Source: Streptantibioticus cattleyicolor NRRL 8057 = DSM 46488 (lineage in GTDB: Bacteria > Actinomycetota > Actinomycetes > Streptomycetales > Streptomycetaceae). Taken from it: a DNA stretch of 64,000 nucleotides. Position numbers and translations under genes: made by a program. Under the pieces are notes generated by a model that was not told where the DNA came from, made no database searches, and saw nothing but the letters and a program-made list of their open reading frames with translations. Shown here piece after piece: positions 34,478 to 43,827 of this stretch (positions are counted from its first letter, which is position 1; the number at the start of each line of letters is the position of its first letter). Where the stretch lies: the NCBI RefSeq assembly GCF_000240165.1, contig NC_017586.1, forward strand, positions 4,278,001-4,342,000, given 5' to 3'.

Positions 34478-34834
34478 CGCGCGAGCGGACCCGCCCTAGC
34501 GGGGATTCGGGGGGTTGGGAGGGGAAAGTCGGCGGGGTTCACCCGTTTTGGTGGCGCGGCGGAGGTCTTTTCGTCGGGGTGGTGGGGGACGGGCATAGCG
34601 TCACCCCGTCGTGCTCACCCACGCCCTGAGGGGGTGCCTGTTGCGTTCAGCCGTGCCTGTGCGCTGCCGCGTCACCGGCGAGGCGGACCGTTTCAGCATC
34701 GCGGGGGCGGGGGTGCGGCTGATCGTTTTTGCCGCCACGGGCCGCCGGCGGGGTGGGCCGTGGTGATGGCCGAGTGGGTGATATCCGCCGGGCGCCGCGG
34801 GAGCGGGGCCGGCCGGTCTCGTCCGGGAGGGCGA
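34478..34834. other. Noncoding stretch between the palindrome and the next gene
   Basis: No convincing reading frame, although open frames cross it because stops are rare at this G+C. It ends with the ribosome-binding site of the next gene. No promoter is clear. Confidence 0.5.
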
Positions 34835-35812
34835 ATGAGCGACCACACCGAGGACCTCGTGCAGGCGGTGCTGGAACGCCACCGGGAGCTGTGCGTCCGG
34901 GCGACGCACCCGGTGCAGATCGCGGCGGCGCTGGAGGCGCACGGGGTGACCGACCGGGTCGCCGTCCTCTTCCACCACCGGGACGTGTTCTCCCTCGCCG
35001 AGGAGTTGTACGCCAGGGTGGCGCGCCCGCCGGCCCCGGTGCCCTCGGCGGCCCGCACCGCCGTACTCCACCTGCTGCCCGGGGCGGCCTGCGCGGCCGG
35101 GGTGGTGGCGGTGCGGCTGGCCGGGCCGGACCCGTGGCGCGCGGCGGCCTGCGCGGCGCTGGCGCTGGTCGCGGTGGCGGCGACGACACGGGCCGCGGTG
35201 CGCGAGGGCCCGTTGCGCGGCCCGGCGGTCCCCGGCGGCGCGCTGACCGCGCTGTGGCTGCTGGCGTTCGCCCTCTTCGGCGGCGAGGTGCTGGGCGGCG
35301 CCGGCATCGGCACCCCGGACACCGGGGTCGACGCGGGCGTCCTCGGTCCGGCGTTCGCGGTGCTCCCCGCGGCCTGGTGCGCCCGCCGGTTCGCCGCCCG
35401 CGAGCGCGTCCGGCTGGCCCCGGCCCTCGCCGCGTTCGCCACCGTGGTGGCCGCCCTGTGCGCCGCCGCCTACCTGGTGCTCGCCCTGGCCGGCGCGGAC
35501 GGCCGCCCCGACCCGGTGCGGGCCGGCGGCACGGCCGCGCTCGGCGTGCTGCTCTTCGCCGCCCGGCTGCTCGCCACCCGCGGCCTGACCGCCGCCGCCG
35601 CGGCCGGCTGCGCCGCCGCCTGCGCCGTCGAGGCCGCCGCGCTCGCCGTCACGGCCTGGTCCGGCCCCGCCGTCCGGCCGCTGGACGCCCTGGTGCGGGC
35701 CGGCGGCCCCGGCGCCGTCGAGGCGGTCGCCTGCGCCGTCGCCCTCGCCGCGCTGACCGGCTATGCCCTGCCGGTCCTCGCCCGTACCGCCACCACCTCG
35801 CAGCAACACTGA
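34835..35812 (+). CDS. Integral membrane protein of unknown function
   Basis: A 325-residue protein. The N-terminal 65 residues are cytosolic and helical (EDLVQAVLERHRELCV, VAVLFHHRDVFSLAEELYA). About eight Ala/Leu/Val-rich membrane helices follow. The family is not one I can name. The ATG at 34835 has GGGAGG 5 nt upstream; upstream in-frame starts would run into the repeat region. It is followed within 13 bp by a 22-codon frame and then the epimerase gene. Confidence 0.8.
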   Translation: MSDHTEDLVQAVLERHRELCVRATHPVQIAAALEAHGVTDRVAVLFHHRDVFSLAEELYARVARPPAPVPSAARTAVLHLLPGAACAAGVVAVRLAGPDPWRAAACAALALVAVAATTRAAVREGPLRGPAVPGGALTALWLLAFALFGGEVLGGAGIGTPDTGVDAGVLGPAFAVLPAAWCARRFAARERVRLAPALAAFATVVAALCAAAYLVLALAGADGRPDPVRAGGTAALGVLLFAARLLATRGLTAAAAAGCAAACAVEAAALAVTAWSGPAVRPLDALVRAGGPGAVEAVACAVALAALTGYALPVLARTATTSQQH

Positions 35813-35825
35813 GGAGCAAAGGAAC

Positions 35826-35894
35826 ATGACAACCTGTCAGCAGGGCGCCGCGACCTGCGGCACCCTCCGCCCGACGTGGGGTGGCGGCCGATGA
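35826..35894 (+). CDS. Possible 22-residue peptide coupled to the epimerase gene
   Basis: MTTCQQGAATCGTLRPTWGG then GR. It is preceded by AAAGGA 3-5 nt and AGGAG 12 nt upstream of its ATG. Its TGA overlaps the epimerase ATG (ATGA). It contains two Cys residues. The strong site suggests ribosome loading, either for a real micropeptide or to drive coupled translation. Confidence 0.4.
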   Translation: MTTCQQGAATCGTLRPTWGGGR

Positions 35895-36814
35895 GAGTGC
35901 TGCTCCTCGGCGCCGACGGCTTCCTCGGCCGGCACGTGGCCGACCGGCTGCTCGCCGACCCGGCCGTGCAGCTCACCGCGCTCGGCCGGCGCGACGGGTC
36001 CGACGTACGGTTCGACCTCGCGGCCGGCAGCCCCGGCGCCCTGGCCCGTTTCCTGGACGCCGTCCACCCCGGCGTCGTGGTCAACTGCGCCGGCACCACC
36101 CGGGGCAGCGCCCGCGACCTGACCCGGCACAACACCGTGGCGGTGGCCACCGTCTGCGAGGCGCTGCGGCGCAGCTCGTGCGGGGCCCGGCTGGTGCACG
36201 TCGGCTGCGCGGCCGAGTACGGGCCCGCCCCGGCCGGCTCGTCCACCGGCGAGGACGCGGTGCCCCGGCCGGGCGGACCGTACGGGGTGAGCAAGCTGGC
36301 CGCCACCGAACTGGTCACCGGCTCCGGCCTCGACGCCATCGTGCTGCGGGTCTTCTCCCCGGCCGGCCCCGGCACCCCGCCCGGCTCCCCGCTCGGCCGG
36401 CTCGCCGAGGCGATGCGGCGGGCGATGCAGAACGGGGACGGCGAGCTGAAGCTGAGCGGCCTGGGCATGCAGCGGGACTTCGTGGACGTCCGGGACGTGG
36501 CCCGCGCGGTGCACGCCGCCTCCCTCTCCGCCGCGCAGGGCGTGGTCAACATCGGCACCGGACGCGCGGTACGGCTGCGGGACGCGGTCGGCTGCCTCGC
36601 CCGCGCCGCCGGCTTCTGCGGCACCGTCCACGAACTGGACGAGGGCCACCCCGCCGCCCCCGGCGTCCCGCACCCGGTGCCGTACCCGGACGGCTGCGGC
36701 GGCTGGCAGCAGGCCGACGTGCGCACCGCCCGCGACCGGCTGGGCTGGCGGCCCCGGATCGCCCTGGAGGAATCGCTGGCCGACATCTGGATGGAGGCCG
36801 CCTGCCGGGTGTGA
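35891..36814 (+). CDS. NAD-dependent epimerase/dehydratase (extended SDR)
   Basis: A 307-residue extended short-chain dehydrogenase. Rossmann motif GADGFLGRHVAD is near the N-terminus, VNCAGTT follows strand 4, and the catalytic YGVSK is at about residue 134. The C-terminal part (GMQRDFVDVRDVARAV, VNIGTGRAVRL) is typical of nucleotide-sugar epimerases. The sugar substrate is unknown. The ATG overlaps the stop of the 22-codon frame; no independent site of strength is seen. Confidence 0.88.
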   Translation: MRVLLLGADGFLGRHVADRLLADPAVQLTALGRRDGSDVRFDLAAGSPGALARFLDAVHPGVVVNCAGTTRGSARDLTRHNTVAVATVCEALRRSSCGARLVHVGCAAEYGPAPAGSSTGEDAVPRPGGPYGVSKLAATELVTGSGLDAIVLRVFSPAGPGTPPGSPLGRLAEAMRRAMQNGDGELKLSGLGMQRDFVDVRDVARAVHAASLSAAQGVVNIGTGRAVRLRDAVGCLARAAGFCGTVHELDEGHPAAPGVPHPVPYPDGCGGWQQADVRTARDRLGWRPRIALEESLADIWMEAACRV

Positions 36815-36820
36815 ACGGCC

Positions 36821-36850
36821 GCTCCGGGACCGGCGTTCCGGCCCCGGAGC
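36821..36850 (+). terminator. Terminator hairpin after the epimerase gene
   Basis: An 8-bp outer stem (36821-36828 with 36843-36850) continues past one mismatch into a 4-bp inner stem (36830-36833 with 36838-36841). Confidence 0.55.
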
Positions 36851-36998
36851 ACCGGCGCCGTACCGGACGGCTCCACCGCTGCCCGGTATATGGGCGCAAA
36901 CCATCTCGCGCCTCGGAACAGGTGTCTCGGAATGGCGGACGGCGTGGCAGTGTTACGGGGAGAGCCATCGTATTGAGATACCGACCAACGGAGTCCCC

Positions 36999-38177
36999 GT
37001 GTCGCTGCCACCCCTGGTAGAGCCGGCCGCCGAGCTCACCGTCGACGAGGTCCGCAGGTACTCCCGTCACCTGATCATCCCGGATGTCGGGATGGACGGA
37101 CAGAAGCGGCTGAAGAACGCCAAGGTGCTGTGCGTCGGCGCCGGCGGTCTCGGTTCCCCGGCGCTGATGTACCTGGCCGCCGCCGGCGTGGGCACCCTCG
37201 GCATCGTCGAGTTCGACGAGGTCGACGAGTCGAACCTGCAACGGCAGATCATCCACAGCCAGGCGGACATCGGCCGCTCCAAGGCGGAGTCCGCCCGCGA
37301 CTCGGTCCTCGGGATCAACCCGTACGTCAACGTGGTGCTCCACGAGGAGCGCCTCGAGGCCGAGAACGTCATGGACATCTTCGCCCAGTACGACCTGATC
37401 GTGGACGGGACGGACAACTTCGCCACCCGTTACCTGGTCAACGACGCGTGCGTGCTGCTGGGCAAGCCGTACGTGTGGGGCTCCATCTACCGCTTCGACG
37501 GCCAGGCTTCGGTCTTCTGGAGCGAGCACGGTCCGTGTTACCGCTGCCTGTACCCGGAGCCGCCGCCGCCCGGCATGGTGCCGTCCTGCGCCGAGGGCGG
37601 GGTGCTCGGCGTGCTGTGCGCCTCGATCGGCGCGATCCAGGTCACCGAGGCGATCAAGGTGCTCACCGGCACCGGCGAGCCGCTGGTCGGGCGGCTGATG
37701 ATCTACGACGCCCTGGAGATGCAGTACCGCCAGGTCAAGGTCCGCAAGGACCCCGAGTGCGCGGTGTGCGGCAAGAACCCCACGGTCACCGAGCTGATCG
37801 ACTACGAGGCGTTCTGCGGTGTCGTCTCCGAGGAGGCGCAGGCCGCCGCGGCCGACTCCACCATCACCCCCAAGCAGCTCAAGGCGTGGATCGACGCGGG
37901 CGAGAACATCGAGATCATCGACGTCCGCGAGCCCAACGAGTACGAGATCGTCTCCATCCCGGGCGCCCGGCTGATCCCGAAGAACGAGTTCCTGATGGGC
38001 ACCGCCCTCGGCGACCTGCCGCAGGACAAGCGGATCGTGCTGCACTGCAAGACCGGGGTGCGCTCGGCCGAGGTGCTCGCGGTGCTGAAGAACGCGGGCT
38101 TCGCCGACGCCGTCCACGTCGGCGGCGGCGTGATCGGCTGGGTCAACCAGATCGAGCCGGAGAAGCCGGTCTACTGA
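36999..38177 (+). CDS. moeZ: Adenylyltransferase/sulfurtransferase MoeZ
   Basis: A 392-residue two-domain protein. The N-terminal MoeB/ThiF E1-like domain has GAGGLGSPALMYLAAAGVG and CYRCLYP, with CAVCGKN as the second zinc pair. The C-terminal rhodanese domain carries the catalytic loop HCKTGVRSAE (Cys about 349). MoeZ activates ubiquitin-like carrier proteins such as MoaD, ThiS and CysO and transfers sulphur for molybdopterin, thiamin, cysteine and natural products. The GTG at 36999 follows GGAG by 6-7 nt. Transcribed alone, ending at a strong terminator. Confidence 0.96.
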   Translation: MSLPPLVEPAAELTVDEVRRYSRHLIIPDVGMDGQKRLKNAKVLCVGAGGLGSPALMYLAAAGVGTLGIVEFDEVDESNLQRQIIHSQADIGRSKAESARDSVLGINPYVNVVLHEERLEAENVMDIFAQYDLIVDGTDNFATRYLVNDACVLLGKPYVWGSIYRFDGQASVFWSEHGPCYRCLYPEPPPPGMVPSCAEGGVLGVLCASIGAIQVTEAIKVLTGTGEPLVGRLMIYDALEMQYRQVKVRKDPECAVCGKNPTVTELIDYEAFCGVVSEEAQAAAADSTITPKQLKAWIDAGENIEIIDVREPNEYEIVSIPGARLIPKNEFLMGTALGDLPQDKRIVLHCKTGVRSAEVLAVLKNAGFADAVHVGGGVIGWVNQIEPEKPVY

Positions 38178-38189
38178 CCCCTCGACGCC

Positions 38190-38227
38190 GCGGGCGGTGA
38201 ACGGAAGGTCTTCCGTTCACCGCCCGC
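38190..38227. terminator. Bidirectional terminator, moeZ and the VC0807-type gene
   Basis: A perfect 17-bp stem (38190-38206 with 38211-38227) closed by a GGTC tetraloop, with CTTTCC after it, between convergent genes. Confidence 0.9.
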
Positions 38228-38239
38228 GTGCTTTCCCGG

Positions 38240-38947
38240 TCAGGCGGAGGTCTCGCGGGCCAGCAGCCGTTCCATGGTGGGCACCGAGACCGGGCCGGCC
38301 ACCAGGCAGGCCAGGGCGATCGCGGCGAACAGCAGCGTGGACGACAGCCACACCATGGTGGTCACCGGCAGGGTGTAGGCGCCGATCACCCGGGCCGCGG
38401 ACTCGGCGAGGAAGACGGCCCCCCACACCGCGGTGAACCGCTGCTCGGCCCGGCGGAAGCGGCGCGAGGAGGCGCTGAGCCGGTCCCACGCCGCGGATTT
38501 GGCGGCGTCCTTCTTGACCACCATCGGCTTGAGACCCGCGGTCATCAGCGGCTTGCCGCGCCACGCCGACAGCAGGATGCCCAGCCCGATCACCCCGGAG
38601 CCGACGGAGTCCTTGGCGATCATCAGACGGGGGTCGCCGGTGAGGAAGTTGAGCGCGATGCCGGCCAGGTTGACCACGAGGATGAGCCCGGCCAGCCCGT
38701 TGAACCGGCGCTTGCGCAGCGCGGTGACGACGGTGCTGACGGCCGGCGGGATGCTGCTGATCACCAGCGCGGGGACCACGCCGACGCCGAACACCTTGTG
38801 CAGCAGGTAGTAACCGCCCAGCGGCAGGCCCACGTCGAGCAGCAGGGACTTCATCCCGTCCAGCGGGGAGCCCTCGGGCGCGGGCGCGGCGGGTGCCGTC
38901 CCGGTGCCCTCGGTCCGCTCGTCCGTGCTGGTGGTCGTGGTGGTCAT
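38240..38947 (-). CDS. VC0807-like integral membrane protein
   Basis: A 235-residue protein with five or six membrane helices. The N-terminus is Thr/Glu-rich and cytosolic (MTTTTTSTDERTEGTG). The segment LLLDVGLPLGGYYLLHKVFG and VISSIPPAVSTVVTALRKRR resemble the VC0807 family of unknown function. A terminator shared with moeZ follows. The ATG at 38947 has GAGGCGGGGG upstream. Confidence 0.8.
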   Translation of the reverse strand: MTTTTTSTDERTEGTGTAPAAPAPEGSPLDGMKSLLLDVGLPLGGYYLLHKVFGVGVVPALVISSIPPAVSTVVTALRKRRFNGLAGLILVVNLAGIALNFLTGDPRLMIAKDSVGSGVIGLGILLSAWRGKPLMTAGLKPMVVKKDAAKSAAWDRLSASSRRFRRAEQRFTAVWGAVFLAESAARVIGAYTLPVTTMVWLSSTLLFAAIALACLVAGPVSVPTMERLLARETSA

Positions 38948-39062
38948 GTCCCCCGCCTCTTCCCGTCTGTACGCGTCGTCCGGTGGTGTCGTGCCTCAGC
39001 TTCGCGGTTGGCGCGGGGCCGGCGGCAGTGTCGTCGCTCCACATCCGGGCAGTACAAATGTC

Positions 39063-39106
39063 CCGGCCGGCCCCTCCCCGCGGGTGGGCGGGAAGGGGCC
39101 GGCCGG
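39063..39106 (-). terminator. Terminator of the beta-propeller gene
   Basis: A 13-bp stem (39063-39075 with 39094-39106) lies 18 nt after the minus-strand stop at 39124. The loop is G+C-rich. Confidence 0.7.
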
Positions 39107-39123
39107 AACGGGTGGCCGTGGGC

Positions 39124-41742
39124 TCAGCGGTGGCCGGGCAGGGCGATCGACCAGATGCCGCGGCCGTGGGTGGCCGCGTAGATCCGGCCGTCCGGGCCGA
39201 GTTTGACCTGGAGGACGGCGACCGCGGGCAGCCGGCCCAGGCGCTGCCAGCCGGTGCGGCCGGGGGCGCGGTAGAGCACGCCCAGGTCGGTGGCGACCAC
39301 CAGGCCGCCGCCGGGCAGCGCGAGCACCGAGTCGGCGGGGACGTCGGGCAGGTCGGCGGAGATGTCCCGCCAGGTGGCGCCGGAGTCGGTGGTCTCGAAC
39401 AGGTGGCCCGTGCCGGCGCCGGGGCCGTCGGTCCAGTGCCGGGAGAAGCCGTTGACCGCGAGGTAGACGTGGCCGGCGTCGGCCGGGTCGACCGCGAGGC
39501 CGGCCAGGTAGCGGTTGGGCACGGTGGCGTCGGCGGGCAGGTTCAGCTGGTGCCACCCGGTCCCGTCGGCCTGTCCCACCGCGATGCCGCGGGTGAAGCC
39601 GACCCGGTCGCACGGGCCGCACCAGGCGGCGTAGACCGTGCCGCCGGAGGCGGCCAGCGCGGTGGCGGTGTGGCCGGCGCCCAGGTCGAAGGCGTTCTTC
39701 CACTGGGCCGGGGTGCGGATGGCGTACCCGGCGGTGTTGACCCACACGTGCCGGCCGCCGGCGATCCAGGTGTTGCCGTCCTTCAGGTCCGCGGTGAGCG
39801 GGGCGATGAAGCGGGCCTCGTTGGTGGCGTTGTCCGGCGGGGCGACCGCGTAGGAGGTGGCCTTGGTCGGGTCCGTCTCCCACGAACCGTTGTTGACCGC
39901 GCAGTTCTGGGTGACGTTGACCGCCAGGTAGACGTACTCCTGGGCGATCTCGCAGCCGTTGGCGGGGTTGGTGAGGGTGTCGCCGCCGTCGCCGCCGAAG
40001 TTGGAGCCCATCACGGTGTCCCGGCCGCGCAGGATCGACTGGCCGTTGTCCTGGAGGCCGCCGCCCACCGCGACGCCGCCGAAGTCGTGGTCGGCGCCGA
40101 TGCCCACCGAGTAGTACTGGAGGGTGTCGATGGTGCCGTCGTTGAGGGATGTCCAGTCGGTGGCGTGGCCGGCGCTGTCCTGGGAGCCGGCGACCGGGCG
40201 CCGGTAGACGCCGCCGTCGTTGCCGACGTACAGGTAGGTGTGGCCGTGCGAGCCGCCCACGGCGACCGCGTGCTGGTCGGAGTGGGTGGTGGGGTGGCAG
40301 TCACCGGTCTGCTTGGCGGGGTCGATGTTCCAGCAGGGGAAGGTGAAGTTCCAGTAGGGGCCCACCGCCGACCAGGTGGCGCCGCCGTCGTGGGACTCGA
40401 AGACCTCTTCCAGGCCGGCCCACACGTGCTGGGGGTCGGCCGGGTCCACCTGGAGGAACTGGTTGTACCAGGACTGGACGCCGGGCATGTCGCCCTTGGT
40501 GGTGAGCGCCGAGCCGGCCGCGCTGAGCTGCTGGTAGCCGGTGAGTTTGGTCCACGGGCCCAGCGGGGAGCCGGAGGCGGAGACGAAGATCCCGGCGAGC
40601 GAGCTGTCCGCGTTGCCGCCGCTCAGCGCGGCGGGCGACTGGTCGATGGCGTAGAGGCGGGAGCCGTCGGCGGCCTGGGCGAAGGTGACCTCGCCCACCT
40701 GGCCGCTGTCGGTGGGCAGATCGCCCAGCGAGGTCAGCCGGCGCCAGGTACCGGTGGCGTCCTTGGCGTAGAAGCCGTTGTAGTCGTCACCGCTGCGCCA
40801 GCCGAGCGCCAGCACGATCCTGGACGGGTCCTCGGGGTCGACGGCCAGGTCGTTGGCGATGTTCTTGTACGGCGCGTCGGGGGCGCCGGCCTGTGAACCA
40901 CCGGGCAGGTAGGCCGGGTTGGGGGCGAACTCCAGCTTCCACGGGCCGCGGGTGTCGGTCGCCGAGTGCGACCACACCCCGCGGCTGGTGGCCGCCCACA
41001 CCCGGCCCCCGGCGAACCGCAGCCGGTGGATGGTGGTGCTGTCCAGCTCGCTGCCGCCGACCCGGTCGCGCGCGGTGAACCGGCCGTGCCGCGGGTCCTT
41101 CAGCACGTACACGCCGCTGCCCAGGAAGGCGTCGGAGTTGGTGGTCGCCTCGCCGGTGCCCAGCCACAGCCGGCCATGGTCCAGCGCGAGCGCGCCGGTG
41201 GACTGGGTGGGCAGGGCGTCGCTGATCGGCTGCCAGTGGCCGCCGCCGGAACGGGACCGCCACACGCCGCCGCCGGCGCTGCCCGCGTACACCGTGCCGT
41301 CATCGTCCGCGGCGAGGGCCGCCATGCGTCCGGTGACCCGGCCGGAGCCGCCGGAGGAGTTGGAGTCCACGTCCCGGTAGCGCGGGTCGTCGGAGTCGTA
41401 GGGCAGCCCGGTCAGATGGCGCCACCGGCCGCCGGTGGCGGGCAGCGCGGACAGCTCGTTCCAGGCGGCGGTGTAGGCGCCCGGGCGCAGCGTCCCCGGC
41501 GAGGTGCGGGCCTCCGCGTACTGGTCGGCGCCCTCGGCTATCTCGTCGGCCTCGCCGCCCCGGTCGCCGTCGTCCAGCGGGGAGAGCAACCGGCCGGTGC
41601 GGTACGGGTTGCCGTACGGGCCCGGCCCCTTGGCGTGGCCGCCGGCCGCCGACGCGGGGACGGCGACCAGGGCCGCCGTGGCGGTCAGTGAACAGAGCAT
41701 GAGCAGACGTCTGGTGCGTTTGGACGCGGCTGCCGTCGGCAC
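39124..41742 (-). CDS. Secreted sortilin/BNR-type beta-propeller protein
   Basis: An 872-residue exported protein. A Sec-type signal peptide (RRLLMLCSLTATAALVAVPASA) is followed by repeated Asp-box/BNR motifs (SRSGGGHWQP, SHDGGATWSA, TTDSGATWRD) and blades typical of the VPS10/sialidase-like superfamily (VYAGSAGGGVWRS, HVYLAVNGFS). No sialidase catalytic residues are evident. Such proteins may be glycoside hydrolases of the xyloglucanase family or scaffold propellers; I cannot decide. GTG 41742 has GGGGAGG at 6 nt. Several Cys residues may form disulphides. Confidence 0.88.
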   Translation of the reverse strand: MPTAAASKRTRRLLMLCSLTATAALVAVPASAAGGHAKGPGPYGNPYRTGRLLSPLDDGDRGGEADEIAEGADQYAEARTSPGTLRPGAYTAAWNELSALPATGGRWRHLTGLPYDSDDPRYRDVDSNSSGGSGRVTGRMAALAADDDGTVYAGSAGGGVWRSRSGGGHWQPISDALPTQSTGALALDHGRLWLGTGEATTNSDAFLGSGVYVLKDPRHGRFTARDRVGGSELDSTTIHRLRFAGGRVWAATSRGVWSHSATDTRGPWKLEFAPNPAYLPGGSQAGAPDAPYKNIANDLAVDPEDPSRIVLALGWRSGDDYNGFYAKDATGTWRRLTSLGDLPTDSGQVGEVTFAQAADGSRLYAIDQSPAALSGGNADSSLAGIFVSASGSPLGPWTKLTGYQQLSAAGSALTTKGDMPGVQSWYNQFLQVDPADPQHVWAGLEEVFESHDGGATWSAVGPYWNFTFPCWNIDPAKQTGDCHPTTHSDQHAVAVGGSHGHTYLYVGNDGGVYRRPVAGSQDSAGHATDWTSLNDGTIDTLQYYSVGIGADHDFGGVAVGGGLQDNGQSILRGRDTVMGSNFGGDGGDTLTNPANGCEIAQEYVYLAVNVTQNCAVNNGSWETDPTKATSYAVAPPDNATNEARFIAPLTADLKDGNTWIAGGRHVWVNTAGYAIRTPAQWKNAFDLGAGHTATALAASGGTVYAAWCGPCDRVGFTRGIAVGQADGTGWHQLNLPADATVPNRYLAGLAVDPADAGHVYLAVNGFSRHWTDGPGAGTGHLFETTDSGATWRDISADLPDVPADSVLALPGGGLVVATDLGVLYRAPGRTGWQRLGRLPAVAVLQVKLGPDGRIYAATHGRGIWSIALPGHR

Positions 41743-41832
41743 GGAACCTCCCCGGGGTCACGACTGCCACCACTGCCGGTGGGGTCATCGCGTGGCACCC
41801 GATCACGGAGGGGGCGCGGGCGGTCGCATTTG

Positions 41833-41857
41833 ACCAAAACTTGACGGTGTCCCGTCA
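41833..41857 (-). terminator. Intrinsic terminator of the modA-modBC unit
   Basis: On the minus strand a 6-bp TGACGG/CCGTCA stem with a 4-nt loop (41842-41857) is followed by AGTTTT. It lies 26 nt after the modBC stop. Confidence 0.55.
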
Positions 41858-41883
41858 GAAATGTCTCGTTCGGGGCGCCCTGG

Positions 41884-43827
41884 TCACAGCGTCACCAGGG
41901 TCACCTCGGTCGCCTTCACGCTCAGCCACACCCCGGCGCCCTCGGCCAGCCCCAGCTCGTCCGCCGCAGCCGCGGTGACCTCGGCGACCACCTCCAGGCC
42001 GGCGTCGGCGGCGACCAGCACCCGGATCCGGCCGCCCAGCGCGGTCAGTTCACGGACCCGGCCGCGGGCCACGTTGCGCGGACTCCCCGACGGGCGCTCC
42101 CGGTGCAGCGAGACCGCCTCCGGGCCCACCACGGCGAGCGCGGCGGCCCCGGCCGGCACCGGGTCGGCCGCCACCAGCCGCGCCCCGCCCGGGAGTTGGA
42201 GCCCGTCCCCGGTCGCGGTGCCGGCCCACGCGTTGCGCCCCAGCATCCGGGCCACCCAGGGCGAGCGGGGGTGCCGGGCCACCTCGGCGCAGGGCGCGTA
42301 CTGCACCGCCCGGCCGTCCTGAAGCACCAGCACCCGGTCGGCCAGCGAGACCGCCTCCACCGGATCGTGGGTGACGATCAGGCAGACCCCGGGGAACCCG
42401 GCCAGATGCTCGCGCAGCGCGTGGCGCACCCGGGAGCGCGTGGTCTGGTCGAGGGCGGCCAGCGGCTCGTCCAGCAGCAGCAGCCGGGGCCGGGCCGCCA
42501 ACGCCCGGGCCAGCGCCACCCGTTGGGCCTGGCCGCCGGAGAGCCGTCCGGGCCGGGCCCCGGCCAGATGGCCCACCCCGAGCCGGTCCAGCCACGCCTG
42601 GGCCTCGGCCCGCGCCCGCCGCCGGGGCACCCCCTGGGCCCGCAGCCCGTACGCCGTGTTGGCCAGCGCCGACAGATGCGGGAAGAGCGCGCCGTCCTGC
42701 GGCACCCACGCCACCCGGCGCCGGTGCGGTGGCAGCGCCTCGGCCCGGGTCGTCCCCAGCGCCAGCGACTCGGCCGTGGCCCGCGGGGTGAGCCCGAGCA
42801 GCGCCCGCAGCAACGTGGTCTTGCCCGCGCCGTTGGGGCCCACCACCGCGATCGTCGTCCCGGCCGGCGCGTCCAGCTCCACCGCGGTGTGCCCGGTCAC
42901 CCGGGCCCGCAGCGGCCAGCTCTCCGCGCCGGAGACGGCCGGGCGCGGCGGCGGCGCCGGCCACCCGGCGGACCCGTCCGCCTCCGCCGCCGGATCCGGC
43001 CGGTGCTCCCGCTCCGGCCCGCCCTGCGCCCCGGCCCACCGGCCGCGCAACGCCACCAGCACCGCCAGCGCCACCGCCAGCAGCAGCAACGAGACCGCGG
43101 TGGCCCCCTCCGGGTCGTCCTGGAGCATCAGATAGACCTTGAGCGGCAGCGTCTGGGTCACCCCGGGCAGGTTGCCGGCGAAGGTGATGGTGGCCCCGAA
43201 CTCGCCCAGCGCCCGCGCCCAGCACAGCGCGGCGGCGGCCAGCAGCCCGGGCGCCGCCATCGGCAGCGTCACCGTCCGGAAGACCCGCAGCGGGGTCGCC
43301 CCCAGCGAGGCCGCCGTCTCCTCGTAGCGGCGGTGCAGCCCGCTCAGCGTGCCCTCCAGGCTCACCACCAGGAACGGCATCGCCACGAAGGCCGCCGCCA
43401 CCACCGCGCCCGCCGTGGAGAACGGCAGGGTCACCCCGAACCAGTCGGCGAGCCACGGCCCGGCCACCCCGCGGCGGCCGAACCCCATCAGCAGCGCCAC
43501 CCCGCCCACCGTCGGCGGCAGCACCATCGGCAGCATCACCAGCGCCCGCACCAGCGTCCGGCCCGGGAACTCGGTCCGCGCCAGCAGCCACGCCAACGCC
43601 ACCCCGAACAGCAGCGAGAGCCCCAGCGCCCAGAACGAGACGGTCAGCGAGAGCACCAGCGCGCCGGTGACATCGGGCGCGGAGAGCCGTCCGGCCAGAC
43701 CGGACCAGGGGGTACGGGAGAGCACACCGGCCAGCGGGAGCGCCAGAAAGGCGATCGCCGCCATCGCGGGGAGGGCGAGGAGCAGCGGCGGTCTCCTGCC
43801 GCCCGCCGCCGGCCGGGTGCCGGTCAC
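41884..43827 (-). CDS. modBC: Fused molybdate ABC permease-ATPase (ModBC)
   Basis: A 647-residue fusion. Residues about 1-260 are a ModB permease with six helices and the EAA loop [21 protein letters not shown]. Residues about 300-515 are a ModC ATPase: Walker [10 protein letters not shown], signature LSGGQAQRV, Walker [15 protein letters not shown]-terminal TOBE/Mop-like domain (about 570-647) binds oxyanion. It imports molybdate or tungstate with ModA. The GTG start overlaps the modA stop (GTGA). The ModB-ModC junction is an Ala/Pro-rich linker with no stop. Confidence 0.93.
   Translation of the reverse strand: MTGTRPAAGGRRPPLLLALPAMAAIAFLALPLAGVLSRTPWSGLAGRLSAPDVTGALVLSLTVSFWALGLSLLFGVALAWLLARTEFPGRTLVRALVMLPMVLPPTVGGVALLMGFGRRGVAGPWLADWFGVTLPFSTAGAVVAAAFVAMPFLVVSLEGTLSGLHRRYEETAASLGATPLRVFRTVTLPMAAPGLLAAAALCWARALGEFGATITFAGNLPGVTQTLPLKVYLMLQDDPEGATAVSLLLLAVALAVLVALRGRWAGAQGGPEREHRPDPAAEADGSAGWPAPPPRPAVSGAESWPLRARVTGHTAVELDAPAGTTIAVVGPNGAGKTTLLRALLGLTPRATAESLALGTTRAEALPPHRRRVAWVPQDGALFPHLSALANTAYGLRAQGVPRRRARAEAQAWLDRLGVGHLAGARPGRLSGGQAQRVALARALAARPRLLLLDEPLAALDQTTRSRVRHALREHLAGFPGVCLIVTHDPVEAVSLADRVLVLQDGRAVQYAPCAEVARHPRSPWVARMLGRNAWAGTATGDGLQLPGGARLVAADPVPAGAAALAVVGPEAVSLHRERPSGSPRNVARGRVRELTALGGRIRVLVAADAGLEVVAEVTAAAADELGLAEGAGVWLSVKATEVTLVTL

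Noticed and set aside
33709-34480. Possible CRISPR array
   Set aside because: Only two long direct copies and an inverted arrangement, no short regular repeats with unique spacers and no cas genes.
34451-34834. Upstream extension of the membrane-protein gene into the palindrome
   Set aside because: The ATG at 34835 has a strong ribosome site and the extension is low-complexity and overlaps the repeat.
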